From JAVZJR01 sp964435235 (GTDB lineage Archaea; Micrarchaeota; Micrarchaeia; Anstonellales; Bilamarchaeaceae): DNA of 38,801 nucleotides. The DNA is taken from positions 1-38,801 of the forward strand of contig CAYSXZ010000003.1 of assembly GCA_964435235.1 (NCBI GenBank). Direction: 5' to 3'. Made by a program: the position numbers and the translations under genes. Below are positions 8,919-17,570 of this stretch, piece by piece (position 1 is the stretch's first letter; each line of letters opens with the position of its first letter). The notes under the pieces are model-generated. The model was not told the DNA's origin. It did not search any database and worked only from the letters and a program-made list of their open reading frames with translations.

Positions 8919-10094
8919 TTACGGCTGCGTCCACTCTATTTCATAATAATTATAATCGCTTCCAGGGATGGATATCTCTTTTATCAAGTAGTACGTAACA
9001 CTCGATTCCCTGTCGCTTATTGCCATCATCATTTCAAGGCCAAAATATTTGCATTCCTCCAATGCCTTGGCGAGCTCCTCTCCTCCTATATATTCGTCCT
9101 CCGTAAGCGAATACATAAGATACCTTGGCGCGCCGGTTTTTGGCGTTTCTATTCCATCCTTTTTCCTATGATAAAGAAGAAAATCCAACCTTGGTTTCTT
9201 TGGATTAACCTTTATCTTCTCTTTTTTACCAGGGATGGCAAGAATAAATGTTTTCTTCACGCTATGCGCGACGCGTATGGCTCTTGCCCATTCTGAGATG
9301 AGCAGTTTGTTCTTTCTAGAGAATACATGAACGACATGTCTTGAGTGAACCCATTCCTCCCCCTCTCTTATTGGAGATGCACCTGGAAAATAAATTCTGA
9401 AATGTGTTCCAAACTTAAAACCAGTCTTAACAACATAACCGCGTAAGCGCCAATCTTCATAAACAGCATACATATCGTCGAAATATTTTATTCTCTCTCT
9501 AGCCGCCTTTTTGACATCATCGAGTGTTGCATTCTTTAAGTGAAGTCTTCCTTGCGTTACTAAAAAAACTGTTTCGAAAATATCTAGTTTTGCTATTCTT
9601 CCTCTATGCGCCGCTTTGTATGTTCCAAATTGACCGAACCAGTATTGCTCATAAAGCCCCCTTCCGGCAGCCTCATCATCGATTATAGTAAGAAGATCGT
9701 CTTCAAAGAAAACCCCATCTACTGCAAACTTATCCAATTCGAGTTTTCCTCCCTTGTATTTTTTAACACTGCTTCTTCCGTAGCAACCTTCAGCCTCGTT
9801 TGCGTATCTTGCTATGAGCCCTTTATCTCTCCAGTCTTTATACGTTAGGTAGCGCGCGAGAAATTTTTTATTCTTTGAAAAAAGAGAAGCTACATCGTTG
9901 AACGTATATGTATTTCCAGCTTCGTCAAAACATCTCCCATTCCTTATATCCATTATGTAGAGCACTTCTTCCGGGGCGAGGATTAACTCCCCGTGCTCCA
10001 TCCATCCGTAAAAACCATTTTGCAAGGATGTAACATCCGCAGGTTCTCGCACTCGCATTTCATTCTTTTTTCTGTCTAATTCTAATTTTATCAT
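8919..10094 (-). CDS. endA: tRNA splicing endonuclease, three-unit epsilon-2 type
   Basis: Cuts introns from precursor tRNAs at bulge-helix-bulge sites. At 391 aa it is much longer than ordinary single-unit (about 180 aa) or two-unit (about 300 aa) archaeal EndA. Three regions are visible: an N-terminal alpha-like unit (about 40-190) without the catalytic residues, a central catalytic unit (about 200-290) with Tyr in FRIYFPG (about 235), His in HSRHVVHV (about 253) and Lys in SVKKTFILA (about 280), and a C-terminal beta-like structural unit (about 300-375). This order is that reported for the ARMAN epsilon-2 homodimeric enzyme. I use the ATG at 10094, preceded by GAGGTGAG; a GTG three codons upstream lies inside that site. 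Confidence 0.88.
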   Translation of the reverse strand: MIKLELDRKKNEMRVREPADVTSLQNGFYGWMEHGELILAPEEVLYIMDIRNGRCFDEAGNTYTFNDVASLFSKNKKFLARYLTYKDWRDKGLIARYANEAEGCYGRSSVKKYKGGKLELDKFAVDGVFFEDDLLTIIDDEAAGRGLYEQYWFGQFGTYKAAHRGRIAKLDIFETVFLVTQGRLHLKNATLDDVKKAARERIKYFDDMYAVYEDWRLRGYVVKTGFKFGTHFRIYFPGASPIREGEEWVHSRHVVHVFSRKNKLLISEWARAIRVAHSVKKTFILAIPGKKEKIKVNPKKPRLDFLLYHRKKDGIETPKTGAPRYLMYSLTEDEYIGGEELAKALEECKYFGLEMMMAISDRESSVTYYLIKEISIPGSDYNYYEIEWTQP

Positions 10095-10198
10095 TGCGCT
10101 CACCTCGTACTAAAAATCGCCTTGGCGATCTGCGCGGTCGTAAATATTATGAAGAAAGGAATATAAAAATGTGGTAATAGAGCAGCAAGCGAACATAA

Positions 10199-10212
10199 CG
10201 ATTTAAATTTAA
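10199..10212 (+). promoter_or_regulatory. TATA-like element for the MNT/HEPN pair
   Basis: CGATTTAAATTTAA is centred about 24 bases before the ATG at 10230, with no Shine-Dalgarno between. This is the spacing expected for a leaderless archaeal transcript. Confidence 0.5.
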
Positions 10213-10229
10213 CATTTCAAGTTTCAAGC

Positions 10230-10637
10230 ATGAGTGCTTCCCTTGCTGATGCTTACAACAACGCGCTTAAAAAACTAGAGAGATTAAAAAAGAAAAACAC
10301 TAAGATTATAGCTTGCTATCTTTTCGGTTCGTATGTCAAAAATCCAAAAAAAGCAAGGGACATTGACTTGTGCATAATAAGTAAAGGTATGAGCAGCGAT
10401 GAGATGGCAAGTATAGCGATGGAATTTAACAAGCCGATAGACATATCGTTCATGGAGCGCATGCCGTATTACATCGCCATAAATGTATTTAGAAACGGAA
10501 AACCGATTTTCATAAATAAAAAGGACGAACTTGCGAAAAAATGGAAGGAGATAGTCCATACTTATCTTATGTATGCGCCGATGAGAGAGAGGGTATTCAA
10601 AGGGGTGCTGAGATGGATGAATTTGAGCAAACCTTAA
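10230..10637 (+). CDS. mntA: MNT-domain nucleotidyltransferase antitoxin
   Basis: A 135-aa minimal nucleotidyltransferase. The hallmark motif is FGSYVKNPKKARDIDL at residues 32-47 (G33-S34, then D44 and D46), with a third candidate acidic residue D71 in KPIDISF. In characterised type VII toxin-antitoxin systems such a protein AMPylates a tyrosine of its partner HEPN RNase and so switches it off. The next gene is exactly that partner and starts within this one (25-base overlap). The transcript is probably leaderless. Function in this organism is inferred from family and pairing. Confidence 0.87.
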   Translation: MSASLADAYNNALKKLERLKKKNTKIIACYLFGSYVKNPKKARDIDLCIISKGMSSDEMASIAMEFNKPIDISFMERMPYYIAINVFRNGKPIFINKKDELAKKWKEIVHTYLMYAPMRERVFKGVLRWMNLSKP

Positions 10638-11005
10638 ACAGGTTAAGAAAGTATTTTGATGAATTAGAGGAGTTCAAAGGATCTAAGTTAGAGAACAAAA
10701 AAGATTTCTATGCGGCTTCGATGATTTTGTTTACTATAATTAACGAGTCCATCCTCCTTACAGAATTTTTCATGGCCAAAAAAACCCTTCCAGCCCCCCT
10801 CTCTTACAAAGAAATGATTGACACGTTGCGTGAAAAAAAAGTCATCGATGAAAAACTTGCTTCAAAAATGAAGGTCATAATCCAAAAGAGAAATCTAATC
10901 GCACACGAATATGGCGAGATTGACCGCAAAGACATCATAGAGCTGATCAAAGAAATTGATGTTGTAAAAGAGTTTATAGGACTTCTTCTCAAGAGATATT
11001 ATTAA
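10613..11005 (+). CDS. hepT: HEPN-domain RNase toxin (HepT/DUF86-like)
   Basis: A 130-aa helical protein. I start it at the ATG at 10613, preceded by GGGGTG; the longer open frame overlaps the antitoxin too far to be likely. Near the C-terminus it has RNLIAHEY at residues 93-100, which is the R-x4-H-x-Y motif: R93 and H98 are the predicted RNase pair and Y100 is the residue that the MNT partner would AMPylate. The toxin follows and overlaps its antitoxin, the usual translational-coupling arrangement. Target RNA unknown. Confidence 0.86.
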   Translation: MDEFEQTLNRLRKYFDELEEFKGSKLENKKDFYAASMILFTIINESILLTEFFMAKKTLPAPLSYKEMIDTLREKKVIDEKLASKMKVIIQKRNLIAHEYGEIDRKDIIELIKEIDVVKEFIGLLLKRYY

Positions 11006-11032
11006 GCTGTTTGGCGATCCATTAAAAATACA

Positions 11033-11051
11033 CAGGTTGTTGAACAACCTG
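11033..11051. promoter_or_regulatory. Perfect 19-bp palindrome, candidate operator
   Basis: CAGGTTGTTGAACAACCTG has two perfect 9-base arms around a single central G. It is just 3' of a TATA-like TTAAAAATA (11022-11030) and about 50 bases upstream of the small gene at 11101. It could be a binding site for a dimeric regulator, or a hairpin at the end of the HEPN transcript. Confidence 0.45.
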
Positions 11052-11100
11052 AATGTCCATCACTAATAGCGTTTTTAATAGTAATATTAGATGAATCTTT

Positions 11101-11364
11101 ATGCCTACGAAGGAAGAAATCGATAAAGTAATCTCATGGTGCGATGAGGTCAAGAAAAAACGCGGAAGGATTTACATAATAGAGAGAAATCCATTTCGTG
11201 ATGAGATTCCATGGATGAGGAGATACCCTTTAATTGAGATAGACAGGCCGCTAGATGCCGCATCTAAATTCAGTCTTGTTTACGACTCTACAACAAAACA
11301 GCTTTGGCATTTCATGAATGGCTCCTGGAGACGAGTAGAACCGGAAATAAAGGTCGAGAAGTGA
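11101..11364 (+). CDS. Small hypothetical protein, 87 aa
   Basis: I do not recognise this family. The protein is charged, with no signal or membrane segment; it contains tryptophan- and arginine-rich stretches (EIPWMRRYPLIEIDRP and NGSWRRVEPEI) and a short predicted beta-rich centre (SLVYDSTTKQLWHF). A TATA-like TTTTTAATAG at about 11071-11080 is about 25 bases before the ATG and no ribosome site is seen, so it is probably leaderless. A palindrome lies upstream. It sits alone between the toxin-antitoxin pair and purL. Confidence 0.6.
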   Translation: MPTKEEIDKVISWCDEVKKKRGRIYIIERNPFRDEIPWMRRYPLIEIDRPLDAASKFSLVYDSTTKQLWHFMNGSWRRVEPEIKVEK

Positions 11365-11411
11365 ACCGCGAAGAAAAACAGTATTAAATCTTTTCCTGAG
11401 GAAACTAAAAC

Positions 11412-14303
11412 ATGTCAGGAAGAATAGAGATCACTACCAAAGAAGGAATAAAAGACACTATAGGAACAAAGATGGCGGAAAAGATAAGAAATGAACTTGA
11501 GATAGATGTTGCTGTACATTTTTGTGATGTTTATAATTTTGATGGCGAAATTTCAAAAGAGGAACTCGAGGAGCTGGCGAAAACAGTCTTTCTCGACCCG
11601 ATAGTTCAAAGATATTCGATAGACGGATTCTTCAAGGAAAAATGGCGAGTGGAGATTGGTTTTCTTCCAGGCGTTACGGACAATGTCGGAAAGACTGCTC
11701 GGGAGGCCGTTAAGGAAAAAACAGGGAAAGACTACGATATATATTATAGCCGGTTGTACGCGATAGACGGCGCAAGAAACAAGGAGGAATGCGAAAAGAT
11801 AGTTGCGGTACTCCATAACCCGCTTGTTGAAAAAGCATTGATATACGCACCGAATGAAGAACAGAAACCATACCTTCCAAAAGTTTTACTAAGACATGAA
11901 CCAAAAGTGGAGCGGATATCCCTTCACATGAGCCCTGCACGCTTCGAACAACTTGCAAGAGAGCGGCTTCTTGCGCTCACTATAGATGAATTCAAAGCAA
12001 TAAAAGCATACTTCAAAAATGAAAGGGTAGTGGAAGAAAGGAAAAGGTTAGGTCTTGACAATAAGATAACTGATGTCGAGCTTGAAGCAATCGCGCAAAC
12101 ATGGAGCGAGCACTGCAAGCACAAGATTTTCAATGCAAAAATTATTTATAAGGAAGACGGGGAGAAGCATGCGATAAATTCCCTTTTTAGAACGTTCATA
12201 AAGAATGCGACCGAGCAGATAAAGAAACCTTATGTCGTCAGCGTCTTTAAGGACAATGGTGGGATAATAAAATTTAATCCAGAGTTTGATATTGCAGTAA
12301 AGGTAGAGACTCACAACGCGCCTTCTGCACTCGATCCATACGGCGGTGCCCTTACTGGTATTCTTGGTGTGCAGAGGGATGTTATGGGAACCGGGCTTGG
12401 CGCAAAACCTATCGCAAATATAGATGTCCTCTGCTTTGGCTATCCAGATGAGACGGAGGTACCAAAAGGTGTTCTTCACCCCCGTGTTATCTACGAAGGG
12501 GTTATAAAAGGGATAGAGGATGGCGGTAACAAAATGGGCATCCCTACTGTTAATGGGTCTATAATTTTTGACAAGAAATATACATGCAGACCGTTGGTTT
12601 ATTGCGGGACGATTGGAATAATTCCATCGACAATAAAAGGAAGGAAGAGTAGCGAGAAAAAGATAGAACCAGGCTATCTTGCAGTAATGGTCGGAGGGAG
12701 AATAGGAAAGGACGGAATACACGGTGCAACATTCTCCTCTCAACAGATAGATGAGAGCGTGCCACAGAGCGTAGTTCAAATAGGGGACCCGATAACGCAG
12801 AAAAAAATGCTGGATTTTCTGCTTGAGGCTAGAGACGAACTACTCTATGAAGCAATAACTGATAACGGTGCAGGCGGGCTTTCTTCCAGTATAGGAGAGC
12901 TGGCGAGGATTTCTGGTGGTTGTGAAATTTATCTAGACAAATGTCCGTTGAAATATCCGGGCCTTGACCCATGGGAGATACTTGTCTCAGAATCACAGGA
13001 ACGCATGACCCTCGCACTGCCTGAAGAAAATCTAGATAAACTTCGTGCAATTGCAAATAAACATGGCGTGGAAATAAGTGTGGTGGGAAAATTCACAAAC
13101 AGCGGAAAATTCCACGTCTTTTACAACAATCAAACTGTTGCCTATCTCGATTTGGAATTCCTTCATGAAGGTCTTCCTCAAATGGAGCTCACTGCCTCGT
13201 GGAAAAAACTCATATACCCAGAGCCTAAGATAGATGATTTTGATGCAGGGCACGTGCTTAAGCGATTACTCTCATCCTTAAATATCACAACAAAGGAGAA
13301 TGTAATACGTCGCTACGATCATGAAGTACAGGGGAACAGCGTCATAAAACCAATAATGAAAGGACCGAGCGATGGAGCGGTCATCAAGGCTGTCTATAAT
13401 TCGAATGAGGGGATAGTAATTTCACATGGGATTTGTCCTCAGTACATTCAGGATTCCTATGTGATGGCTGCCCTTGCGTTCGATGAGGCAGTAAGAAACG
13501 CGGTAGCGGTCGGCGGGAAATTCGGTTATTTGGCTTGTTTAGATAATTTTTCTTGGCCAGATCCAATAAAATCTCAAAGAACTCCCGACGGCGAATACAA
13601 ATTGGGTCAACTTGTGAGAGCATGTCTTGCACTTTACGAATGCACGACAGCTTATGGCATACCAATAATATCCGGAAAGGACAGTATGAAAAACGATTAC
13701 TACGATGGTGAGAAAAAATATTCGATATTGCCAACGCTTCTTGTTACAGTAGTAGGAAAGATAGAAAATATAGAGAAGGCTGTAAGTTCCGAGTTCAAAA
13801 GAAGCGGAGATTACATATACGTTCTGGGTAAAACAAGAGAAGAGATGGGGGGAAGCGCGTTCTACCGCTTATTCGGAGGTGTTGGGAATAATCCACCTCA
13901 GGTAAGACCAGATGAACATATCCAGGTTTATAGGGCTCTCTCCTCCGCAATGTCCGAAGGACTTGTAGAATCTGCACACGATCTCTCAGAAGGAGGGCTC
14001 GCTGTTGCATTTGCTGAATCCGCTATAGGAGGTGACTTTGGCGCAGAACTTGACCTTCTCCATGTGCCTGCTACAGCACAGAATGATAACGCACTGTTAT
14101 TCTCTGAAAGCGCAGGGCGATTTATAGTGAGCGTGAAGCCAGAGAATGCTGAAAAATTTGAATTTGCTATGAAAAATGCGATATTTGCAAGAGTTGGCCG
14201 TGTGAGAGGAGATAAACGGTTAATAATAAAGCGAGGAGAAAGGATAGTAATAAATGAAGATATCGATGATATTAGGAATGCCTACATGAAGGGGGTTCCA
14301 TGA
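11412..14303 (+). CDS. purL: Phosphoribosylformylglycinamidine synthase, fused PurS-PurL
   Basis: Fourth step of de novo purine synthesis, FGAR to FGAM, using ATP and ammonia delivered by PurQ. The 963-aa protein begins with two PurS-like units (about residues 1-80 and 80-160; each has a K/PG-x-xDxxG type strand and an NPLVEK/DPIVQR type helix) followed by a full PurL synthetase: SEHCKHK (near 231), the ATP/metal region KVETHNAPSALDPYGGA, GKDGIHGATFSS, and AHDLSEGGLAVAFAES near the C-terminus. It lacks the C-terminal glutaminase of the large bacterial enzyme, so a separate PurQ is expected elsewhere. A GAGGA ribosome site precedes the ATG. Its stop overlaps the argS start (ATGA). Confidence 0.93.
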   Translation: MSGRIEITTKEGIKDTIGTKMAEKIRNELEIDVAVHFCDVYNFDGEISKEELEELAKTVFLDPIVQRYSIDGFFKEKWRVEIGFLPGVTDNVGKTAREAVKEKTGKDYDIYYSRLYAIDGARNKEECEKIVAVLHNPLVEKALIYAPNEEQKPYLPKVLLRHEPKVERISLHMSPARFEQLARERLLALTIDEFKAIKAYFKNERVVEERKRLGLDNKITDVELEAIAQTWSEHCKHKIFNAKIIYKEDGEKHAINSLFRTFIKNATEQIKKPYVVSVFKDNGGIIKFNPEFDIAVKVETHNAPSALDPYGGALTGILGVQRDVMGTGLGAKPIANIDVLCFGYPDETEVPKGVLHPRVIYEGVIKGIEDGGNKMGIPTVNGSIIFDKKYTCRPLVYCGTIGIIPSTIKGRKSSEKKIEPGYLAVMVGGRIGKDGIHGATFSSQQIDESVPQSVVQIGDPITQKKMLDFLLEARDELLYEAITDNGAGGLSSSIGELARISGGCEIYLDKCPLKYPGLDPWEILVSESQERMTLALPEENLDKLRAIANKHGVEISVVGKFTNSGKFHVFYNNQTVAYLDLEFLHEGLPQMELTASWKKLIYPEPKIDDFDAGHVLKRLLSSLNITTKENVIRRYDHEVQGNSVIKPIMKGPSDGAVIKAVYNSNEGIVISHGICPQYIQDSYVMAALAFDEAVRNAVAVGGKFGYLACLDNFSWPDPIKSQRTPDGEYKLGQLVRACLALYECTTAYGIPIISGKDSMKNDYYDGEKKYSILPTLLVTVVGKIENIEKAVSSEFKRSGDYIYVLGKTREEMGGSAFYRLFGGVGNNPPQVRPDEHIQVYRALSSAMSEGLVESAHDLSEGGLAVAFAESAIGGDFGAELDLLHVPATAQNDNALLFSESAGRFIVSVKPENAEKFEFAMKNAIFARVGRVRGDKRLIIKRGERIVINEDIDDIRNAYMKGVP

Positions 14304-15994
14304 AAGAGGCTATCGAGGAGGCCGTACGGCTTATAGCAAGAATATCTGGTTGCGATGTTAAAAAAATAGAGCCAACAACAGCATTATCAGAAAGATTCGG
14401 TGATATATCATCGACCATCTCTTTCGAGTTGGCGAAGGAACAGAAGAAAAATCCTGCTGAGATTGCGAGAGAGATAGTAGCCAAGATAGAAAAGAGCAAA
14501 AACTTCTCAAAGGTGGAGGCGGTTGGTCCTTACATAAACTTCTATTTCTCAGATTATTTTTACTGTAATGCGCTGAGAGAAATACTGAAGAAAAAAGAAA
14601 AATTTGGCAGAGGGAAAAAAACAGGAAAAAGGATAATGGTCGAATATTTTGATGCAAACACACACAAGGGAGTTCATATCGGGCACATTAGAAACATTTC
14701 TCTTGGCGAATCTGTTGCTAGGATTCTAGAATTTTCTGGAAACAAGGTTATACGTGCTAACTATCAGGGAGATATCGGGCCGCATGTTGCAAAGTGTCTC
14801 TGGGGCTTCATAAATCTCTACAATGGCAAGACACCTGAAAAAAATAAGGGGCTTTGGCTAGGAAAGGTCTATGCAGAGGCATCAAAAAAGGCTGAGGAAA
14901 GCGAAGAGGTAGAAAAGGCTATACAGGATATAAACCTCAGGCTTTACGCTAAGGAAAGAGAGATTACAGAGATATGGAAAAAGACTAGACAGTGGTGTCT
15001 TGATGATTTTGAAGAATTCTATAAAGAATTTGGTGTAAAATTTGACGAGTTCTACTTCGAAAGCCAGACAGAAGGAATAGGAAAGAAAATCTCTCTCGAA
15101 CTCTTGAAAAAAGGAATAGCGAAGGAGGATCAAGGTGCCATTATAGTAGACCTAAGGAACGAGAACTTAGGAGTAGTGGTTCTTTTAACAAAAGAAGGCT
15201 ATCCTCTTTATCACGCAAAGGACCTTGGTCTTACGAAATTAAAATTTGAGAAGTATAAGCTGGACAGAAATATCTATGTAGTAGGAAAGGAGCAGGAATT
15301 GTACTTCAAGCAGTTGTTTAAGATACTAGAAATGGCTGGAATGAAGAAAGAAGCAGAAGTATCTTATCATCTAGTATACGAGCTTGTCATGCTTCCAGAA
15401 GGAAAAATGTCATCTCGTGAGGGAACGATGGTGCTTTACGAAGACTTAAAACAGAGAATGCTCGGAATAGTTCGAGAGGAAGTAAGAAAAAGACATGAAG
15501 ACTGGAATGAGAATAGGATAGAGGAGACCGCAAAGAAGATAGCGTTGGGTGCGATAAAATTTTCAATGGTTCGGACTGAGAGCAACAGAACAATCATCTT
15601 TGATTGGGACCGCGCCTTAAGCCTTGAAGGGGATTCCGGTCCGTATCTCCAATACGCGTATGTTCGCACACTTGGTATTATTAGAAAGGCAACCTTCAGA
15701 CCAAAGGTAAGCAAAGACTATAAATTTACAGAAGACGAGAAGAAATTAATAAAGAGACTGTATTCCTTGCCGATTGTTATCAGCAGTGCGGCTTCCACTT
15801 TATCTCCCCATATTATTTGTAATTATCTTCTTGATCTCGCAACCGAATTGAACAGATTTTATACGACATCTAGAGTTCTAAATGCTGAAAAAGAAGAAGA
15901 GAGGGAGACGAGGCTTGCAATCGTTGCTTCAACAAACATCGTCCTTGGTACAGCACTCAGCCTAATAGGTATAGAAGCGCCAGATGCGATGTAG
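14300..15994 (+). CDS. argS: Arginyl-tRNA synthetase
   Basis: Charges tRNA-Arg. The 564-aa class I synthetase has the N-terminal Add-1 domain (about 1-85, seen as VEAVGPYINFYFSD), HIGH signature at 126-129 within NTHKGVHIGHIRN, the KMSSR loop at 369-373, the SGPYLQYAYVR segment, and a C-terminal helical anticodon-binding domain (DALR type, about 440-564). Length is normal for an archaeal ArgRS. Its ATG overlaps the purL stop by four bases, so translation is coupled. It ends one base before the convergent rio1 gene. Confidence 0.96.
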   Translation: MKEAIEEAVRLIARISGCDVKKIEPTTALSERFGDISSTISFELAKEQKKNPAEIAREIVAKIEKSKNFSKVEAVGPYINFYFSDYFYCNALREILKKKEKFGRGKKTGKRIMVEYFDANTHKGVHIGHIRNISLGESVARILEFSGNKVIRANYQGDIGPHVAKCLWGFINLYNGKTPEKNKGLWLGKVYAEASKKAEESEEVEKAIQDINLRLYAKEREITEIWKKTRQWCLDDFEEFYKEFGVKFDEFYFESQTEGIGKKISLELLKKGIAKEDQGAIIVDLRNENLGVVVLLTKEGYPLYHAKDLGLTKLKFEKYKLDRNIYVVGKEQELYFKQLFKILEMAGMKKEAEVSYHLVYELVMLPEGKMSSREGTMVLYEDLKQRMLGIVREEVRKRHEDWNENRIEETAKKIALGAIKFSMVRTESNRTIIFDWDRALSLEGDSGPYLQYAYVRTLGIIRKATFRPKVSKDYKFTEDEKKLIKRLYSLPIVISSAASTLSPHIICNYLLDLATELNRFYTTSRVLNAEKEEERETRLAIVASTNIVLGTALSLIGIEAPDAM

Positions 15995-16738
15995 CTACTC
16001 ATATATCCATTTCATTGTTTTTTCAAAATCGCGTTTTATTCCAAATTTTTCAAAGTATTTCAGAATGTTGCTTACGTCCCGCTTGAGAAATTCCTCAGCC
16101 TTTGGATGCTCTCTGACTACGCCCTGGCCGAAATCTATGAGGTATGGCGCATCTTCTGCAAGCATAATGTTATATTCGCTAATATCTGCGTGTACAAGAC
16201 CTGCCTTGTACATCTTCTTTATATCAAGAAGTATCGAATCAAGGTCGCCTTTTCCTCTAGGCCCGATTACGTTCATGGTTGCGTATGGAATTCCTTCTTT
16301 ACCTAAAAATCCCATAACTACTATATTTTCACTGAGAAAAACTGGTTTCGGTGCATGGACACCTATCTTCTCGCATATTCGAAGATTTTTAAATTCCTTT
16401 TTTGCAAAAAGTTTTACGATTTCTCGCTTGTTGTGCTTTATCATTTTAAACCTTGGGTCTCCTTCGAGATATGCAATATTTCTTTCAAATCCAGTGGTTG
16501 TTATCTTATATATCTTAACCGCTACAAAATCTCCATTTGGAGTAGTTGCTCTGAAAACATTCGCCTCTTTTCCTGTTGATATCGGATAATCAATGCTTTT
16601 CAATATATTCTTTTTTATCATCGCTGAGAGAAGAAGCAGCGTTCTCTTATCGAAGACATAACTTTCGAGTTTCTCCTTCTCTTTAAGAACGTACTCTTCT
16701 TTTGGCGGCGCCTTGCGTTTTGATACCCTACTTGCCAT
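15995..16738 (-). CDS. rio1: RIO1-type serine kinase/ATPase
   Basis: An atypical protein kinase that in archaea and eukaryotes acts in maturation of the small ribosomal subunit. The 247-aa protein shows the RIO P-loop STGKEANVF (54-62), the ATP-binding lysine K75, catalytic loop VHADISEYN (D185, N190) and metal-binding LIDFGQGV (D202). The basic N-terminus (SRVSKRKAPP) may bind RNA. It lies downstream of aIF2-beta and aIF1A on the same strand (24-base gap), which makes a small translation and ribosome operon. Confidence 0.94.
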   Translation of the reverse strand: MASRVSKRKAPPKEEYVLKEKEKLESYVFDKRTLLLLSAMIKKNILKSIDYPISTGKEANVFRATTPNGDFVAVKIYKITTTGFERNIAYLEGDPRFKMIKHNKREIVKLFAKKEFKNLRICEKIGVHAPKPVFLSENIVVMGFLGKEGIPYATMNVIGPRGKGDLDSILLDIKKMYKAGLVHADISEYNIMLAEDAPYLIDFGQGVVREHPKAEEFLKRDVSNILKYFEKFGIKRDFEKTMKWIYE

Positions 16739-16762
16739 GATGTGATAAATATGAATTATTTT

Positions 16763-17074
16763 TTATATGTAGCCCTTTTCCTTAAGGAGATTAACTTGAA
16801 GGGGATAGTATCTCCAGACTATATCTCCCTTTGTGTCACCTTCTATCTCCCAAGGCTTTACAATTACTACATCGCCATCCTTGACCCATATCTTGTTCTT
16901 CAATTTTCCAGGAATCCTACAGATGCGTTCTTTTCCATCCTTACAAGCAACCTTCATTCTACTTCCGCCTACAAGAGCTATTACGATACCTAAGACCTCT
17001 CCCTTATACGGCATTCTGAGACGAACCTCTCCGCTCGATCGTTCTTCTTCTTTCAATTTCTCACCATTCGTCAA
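16763..17074 (-). CDS. eif1a: Translation initiation factor aIF1A
   Basis: Helps scan and position initiator tRNA on the small subunit. The 103-aa OB-fold protein has the family signatures MPYKGEVLGIV, VACKDGKERICRIPGKL and VIVKPWE. No ATG is available; the frame can begin with TTG at 17074 or, better supported by GGTGAG, at the TTG at 17056. Only 7 bases separate it from the aIF2-beta stop, so the two are co-transcribed. Confidence 0.92.
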   Translation of the reverse strand: MTNGEKLKEEERSSGEVRLRMPYKGEVLGIVIALVGGSRMKVACKDGKERICRIPGKLKNKIWVKDGDVVIVKPWEIEGDTKGDIVWRYYPLQVNLLKEKGYI

Positions 17075-17081
17075 TTATCCA

Positions 17082-17492
17082 TTAATCCTTGACAGTTTTT
17101 CTTGCTCCACAACTCTCACATATGAGTACTCTTACCCCACGCCCTATCTCTTGGATGCGGGTATCTGGTCTCTTACACTCTTTACAAATTACATACGTAT
17201 TTATGAAATCTTCAAGCTTTTTATTAAGGATGTCGCCAGACATCTTTCGCTGTAGGATGAGTCTCTCCCCTTGCATCTCTGCTGGAACAGCAAGTTCTTT
17301 TGTTAGATATTTTATCAATAACTGTGGTTCTCTTCTAATCTTATCGCAAATAGCTTTGAAATTTTTAACAATAGTCCTATTTCCCTCTACAAAATAATCG
17401 AATTTGGGCATCTCAAATCGCTCTGTATGTGTTATTTTTTCGGGAAGCTTTGCGTAAAGCTCATCGAGCATTTTTTCATATTCCGAGCTCAT
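17082..17492 (-). CDS. eif2b: Translation initiation factor aIF2 subunit beta
   Basis: Beta subunit of the GTP-dependent initiator tRNA carrier. The 136-aa protein has the N-terminal helix, a central domain, and a C-terminal zinc ribbon with two pairs of cysteines: C103/C106 (CKEC) and C125/C128 (CESC). Length is typical. A TATA-like ATATTTAAAT is centred about 28 bases before the ATG on the minus strand with no ribosome site, so this is probably the leaderless first gene of the aIF2-beta, aIF1A, rio1 operon. The gene at 17571 is divergent. Confidence 0.94.
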   Translation of the reverse strand: MSSEYEKMLDELYAKLPEKITHTERFEMPKFDYFVEGNRTIVKNFKAICDKIRREPQLLIKYLTKELAVPAEMQGERLILQRKMSGDILNKKLEDFINTYVICKECKRPDTRIQEIGRGVRVLICESCGARKTVKD

Positions 17493-17570
17493 AGGTATGG
17501 AGTTTATTCGGAAAGATTTAAATATATAGAGTGAATAAATACAGATATAATTTTAGAAACTGCGATTTTT
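17493..17570. promoter_or_regulatory. Divergent promoter region, aIF2-beta and AsnB-like gene
   Basis: Two TATA-like elements are present: GATTTAAATATAT at about 17515-17527 for the minus-strand factor gene and AGATATAATTTT at about 17540-17551 for the plus-strand gene. Each is roughly 24-28 bases before its start codon, and neither gene has a Shine-Dalgarno. Confidence 0.5.

Noticed and set aside
8836..8934. Longer N-terminus of the surface protein
   Set aside because: It covers intergenic DNA and the ATG at 8835 has a GGTGAA ribosome site before a proper signal peptide.
10541..10612. Longer N-terminus of the HEPN toxin
   Set aside because: It would overlap the antitoxin gene much further; the ATG at 10613 has GGGGTG upstream and gives the normal family length.
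12048..12779. Minus-strand 243-aa open frame inside purL
   Set aside because: It is antisense to conserved PurL motifs and its composition is not protein-like.
15984..16589. Plus-strand open frame over rio1
   Set aside because: It is antisense to a gene with all RIO kinase motifs and has no protein-like domain.
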